Of a stretch of DNA of 64,000 nucleotides, positions 62,285 through 64,000 are shown piece after piece (position 1 is the first letter of the stretch; the number at the start of each line of letters is the position of its first letter). A model generated the notes under the pieces. That model did not search any database, was not told the DNA's origin, and saw only the letters and a program-made list of their open reading frames with translations. The position numbers and the translations under genes were made by a program. Where the stretch lies: assembly GCF_000227745.2 (NCBI RefSeq), contig NC_018012.1:186001-250000 (forward strand), written 5' to 3'. Source of the stretch: Thiocystis violascens DSM 198. GTDB taxonomy: Bacteria; Pseudomonadota; Gammaproteobacteria; Chromatiales; Chromatiaceae.

Positions 62285-62554
62285 TTAAGGCGTGCTTGGT
62301 TTATCGACGGTCTTCGCCGGTTCGGTGGCGGCCTCTTTTTTCTTCGGTAACGCGCGGCAGTGGCTTGCGACCTGGACGTTGTCCTTGCGCGTGTAGCCGG
62401 CCTGCCAGCGGCATTCCGCGTTCGTTTCGCAGGCGGTCTGCTCCATGCCCTTGCAGGCGGATGCCGCGTTGGCCGGTTGCCAGGCCAGGGGGGCGATGAG
62501 TAAGGAAGAGAACAGCGTGATCCGTGCGGAGTCGAGCAAAATGGTTTTTTTCAT
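62285..62554 (-). CDS. Small secreted Cys-rich protein
   Basis: 89 aa from the ATG at 62554-62552 with AGAGAGGAAAC before it. Signal peptide about 1-36 (ending WQPANAA). The mature part has four Cys (ACKGMEQTACETNAECRW, SHCRALP) and a Lys/Pro-rich tail. No family recognised; a small periplasmic domain with two disulfides is likely. Confidence 0.75.
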   Translation of the reverse strand: MKKTILLDSARITLFSSLLIAPLAWQPANAASACKGMEQTACETNAECRWQAGYTRKDNVQVASHCRALPKKKEAATEPAKTVDKPSTP

Positions 62555-62647
62555 TGGTGTTTCCTCTCTAATAATCCCTGTGGATACCACGCGACGTTGA
62601 TTCTGTCGCGTGTTTTGGACCATAAAACGGAAGCGCCAATAAAGCAA

Positions 62648-63247
62648 TTATTTTGATTTGGCGAGTTGGAGATAGCGGCGATGGAGATGCCTGACTTGGG
62701 AGGACAGCGCGGTTGGGTCGCCGCGGTTGTCGAGGATGTCGTCGGCGCGGGCGTTGCGTTCCTGGCGGGGACACTGGCTGGCGACGATCCGCAGGATCTC
62801 GTCCTCGGTAAGATTGCTGCGGCGTTTGACGCGCTCGATCTGAACGTGTTCGGGGACATCGACGACCAGGACACGGTCGGCGAGGGTGTGCTGGCCGGTC
62901 TCGAACAGCAGTGGGATGACGAGCACCGCGTAAGGCGCGTCGAGTGTCGCGAGCCGTTCCAGCATCAGGTGCTTGATGGCCGGATGCAGGATGGACTCCA
63001 GTCGGGCACGCTCGGCGGGCGCGCGAAAGACCCGTTCGCGTAAGGCGGCGCGGTCGAGCGAACTGTCGGATCGCAGGATCGAATCTCCGAACACGGCCGC
63101 GATGCGTTCCAGCACCGGATGACCGGCGGCGGTCAGCTCGCGCGACAGGAGGTCGGTGTCGATGACGCCCGCGCCGAGCGCGCCGAGTTGATCGGCCACG
63201 GTGGATTTTCCGCTGCCGATGCCGCCGGTCAGTGCGACGGTGAACAT
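62648..63247 (-). CDS. coaE: Dephospho-CoA kinase
   Basis: 199 aa from the ATG at 63247-63245 (MFTVALTGGIGSGKSTVADQ). P-loop GGIGSGKST at residues 8-16, DTDLLSRELTAAG, and the CoaE motif VLVIPLLFET. It makes CoA in the last step. Typical neighbour of pilD, as here. Confidence 0.96.
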   Translation of the reverse strand: MFTVALTGGIGSGKSTVADQLGALGAGVIDTDLLSRELTAAGHPVLERIAAVFGDSILRSDSSLDRAALRERVFRAPAERARLESILHPAIKHLMLERLATLDAPYAVLVIPLLFETGQHTLADRVLVVDVPEHVQIERVKRRSNLTEDEILRIVASQCPRQERNARADDILDNRGDPTALSSQVRHLHRRYLQLAKSK

Positions 63248-63333
63248 CGAAACCGCCTCCGGCACCTTCCGTCGCATTGGTGTATCGGCTCGGGGGCGCA
63301 TGAATCAATCAAGGTTGGAGCGGACATGTGCCG

Positions 63334-64000
63334 CTATCCAAGTCCGCTGATTCGCAGATACGCCTGATTGATCGCGTCTCCCCAGATCAGGCTGATCCAG
63401 CCCGCCGCGGCTAGAAAAGGGCCGAAGGGCATGGGTTTATCCCTGTGGTGGCGCCCGACGGCGATCAGGATCACGCCGAAGAGCGCGCCGGTCAGGGCGG
63501 AGAGCAGGATGACCTGCGGCAGGAACTGCCAGCCGAGCCAGGCACCAAAGAGCGCCAGCAGCTTGAAGTCGCCGTAGCCCATGCCCTCCTTGCCAGTGGC
63601 GAGCCGGAAGAGTTGAAAGACGCTCCACAGGCTCAGATACCCGGCCACCGCGCCCACGATGGCGGCCTGGCTGTCGGCGAAGAGTCCGAACAGGCTCAGG
63701 ATCAGGCCCAGCCAGACCAGGGGTAGGACGATGCTGTCGGGCAGAAGCTGAGTGTCGTAGTCGATGAGTGCCAGGGCGATCAGCGCCCAGGTCAACAGCA
63801 GGGCCGGCGGCGTTTGCCAGGTCAGGCCGAATTGCATCACGACGGCCAGCGTCAGCAGGGCCGTGAAGCCCTCAATGATGGGATAGCGCGGACTGATGCC
63901 GACGCCGCAGGACGAACAGCGCCCGCGCAGAAGCAGATAGCTCAGGATCGGGATGTTCTCATGGGCGCGAATGCGGTGCCCGCAGGCCGGGCAGGTGGAG
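63334..64000 (-). CDS. pilD: Prepilin peptidase PilD/GspO, 5' end outside the window
   Basis: At least 222 C-terminal residues; the frame is open to the right edge. Zinc-finger Cys pairs are visible (TCPACGHRIRAHENIP and CSSCGVGISPRYP), followed by seven hydrophobic segments, with catalytic Asp residues in LIDYDTQLLPD and in GMGYGDFKLLA (GxGD). It cleaves and methylates pilins such as the three at 8.2-13.2 kb. The pairing with coaE is the conserved pilD-coaE order; pilC/pilB probably lie further right. Confidence 0.96.
   Translation of the reverse strand, partial: STCPACGHRIRAHENIPILSYLLLRGRCSSCGVGISPRYPIIEGFTALLTLAVVMQFGLTWQTPPALLLTWALIALALIDYDTQLLPDSIVLPLVWLGLILSLFGLFADSQAAIVGAVAGYLSLWSVFQLFRLATGKEGMGYGDFKLLALFGAWLGWQFLPQVILLSALTGALFGVILIAVGRHHRDKPMPFGPFLAAAGWISLIWGDAINQAYLRISGLG

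Overview
The window is about 64 kb of a high-GC gammaproteobacterial chromosome. The mix of genes (an rpoH/serB/epmB-efp-epmA/coaE-pilD housekeeping set, a V-type ATPase B subunit, DUF29, DUF2887/Rpn-like and DUF444/SpoVR/PrkA proteins, dispersed hairpins and cyanobacteria-like heptamer repeats) suggests a Chromatiales/purple sulfur relative. That placement is inference: no rRNA or photosynthesis gene lies in the window.

Region 1 (1-13.2 kb, all minus strand) is a type IV pilus/type II secretion-like assembly locus. In transcription order it holds two large pilin-like proteins (13191-12142, 11831-10851), a secreted 180-aa protein coupled to a third, Cys-rich 516-aa pilin-like protein (10318-8229), then a PilM/PilN fusion, PilO-like protein, PilT-type ATPase, GspE/PilB-type ATPase, GspF/PilC, PilP/GspC-like protein and the N-terminus of a secretin that runs off the left edge. 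The presence of both an assembly and a retraction-type ATPase and three oversized pilins that differ from each other makes this the most interesting locus.

Region 2 (13.4-19.9 kb) is accessory. A small conserved-looking ORF and a lipoprotein are followed by a 3.9-kb Tn5053/Tn7-like transposon (14627-18558) with 166-bp near-perfect terminal inverted repeats, a serine resolvase, a DDE transposase and a frameshifted AAA+ ATPase. The transposon cuts off the start of a small gene cassette of unknown, possibly phage, origin that ends at a terminator; tRNA-Thr(CGT) closes the region.

Region 3 (20-33.3 kb) has a DUF4139 protein, a PAS-GGDEF-EAL-REC signalling protein, a DUF2189 membrane protein, a CDGSH iron-sulfur protein, two SPFH/band-7 proteins separated by a broken nuclease gene, a HAD phosphatase and a MoxR-DUF58-DUF4381 module into which DUF29 genes have intruded.

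Region 4 (33.3-50.4 kb) is mainly housekeeping: an AcuI-like reductase coupled to heme oxygenase, RpoH, SerB, a di-heme peroxidase, an isolated V-type ATPase B subunit, a FimX-like degenerate GGDEF-EAL protein (a possible c-di-GMP link to the pilus locus), the complete EF-P lysylation module (epmB, efp, epmA), a YbaK-like deacylase, a CarS-like membrane enzyme, a metallophosphoesterase with a small membrane protein, MalQ, a methyltransferase and tRNA-Ser(GGA).

Region 5 (51-64 kb) has the PrkA-YeaH-SpoVR stress operon, whose last gene is hit at its extreme 3' end by an IS5-family element, then an L,D-transpeptidase, PyrC, GTP-dependent PEP carboxykinase, a small secreted Cys-rich protein, CoaE and the C-terminal part of the prepilin peptidase PilD, which would process the pilins of region 1.
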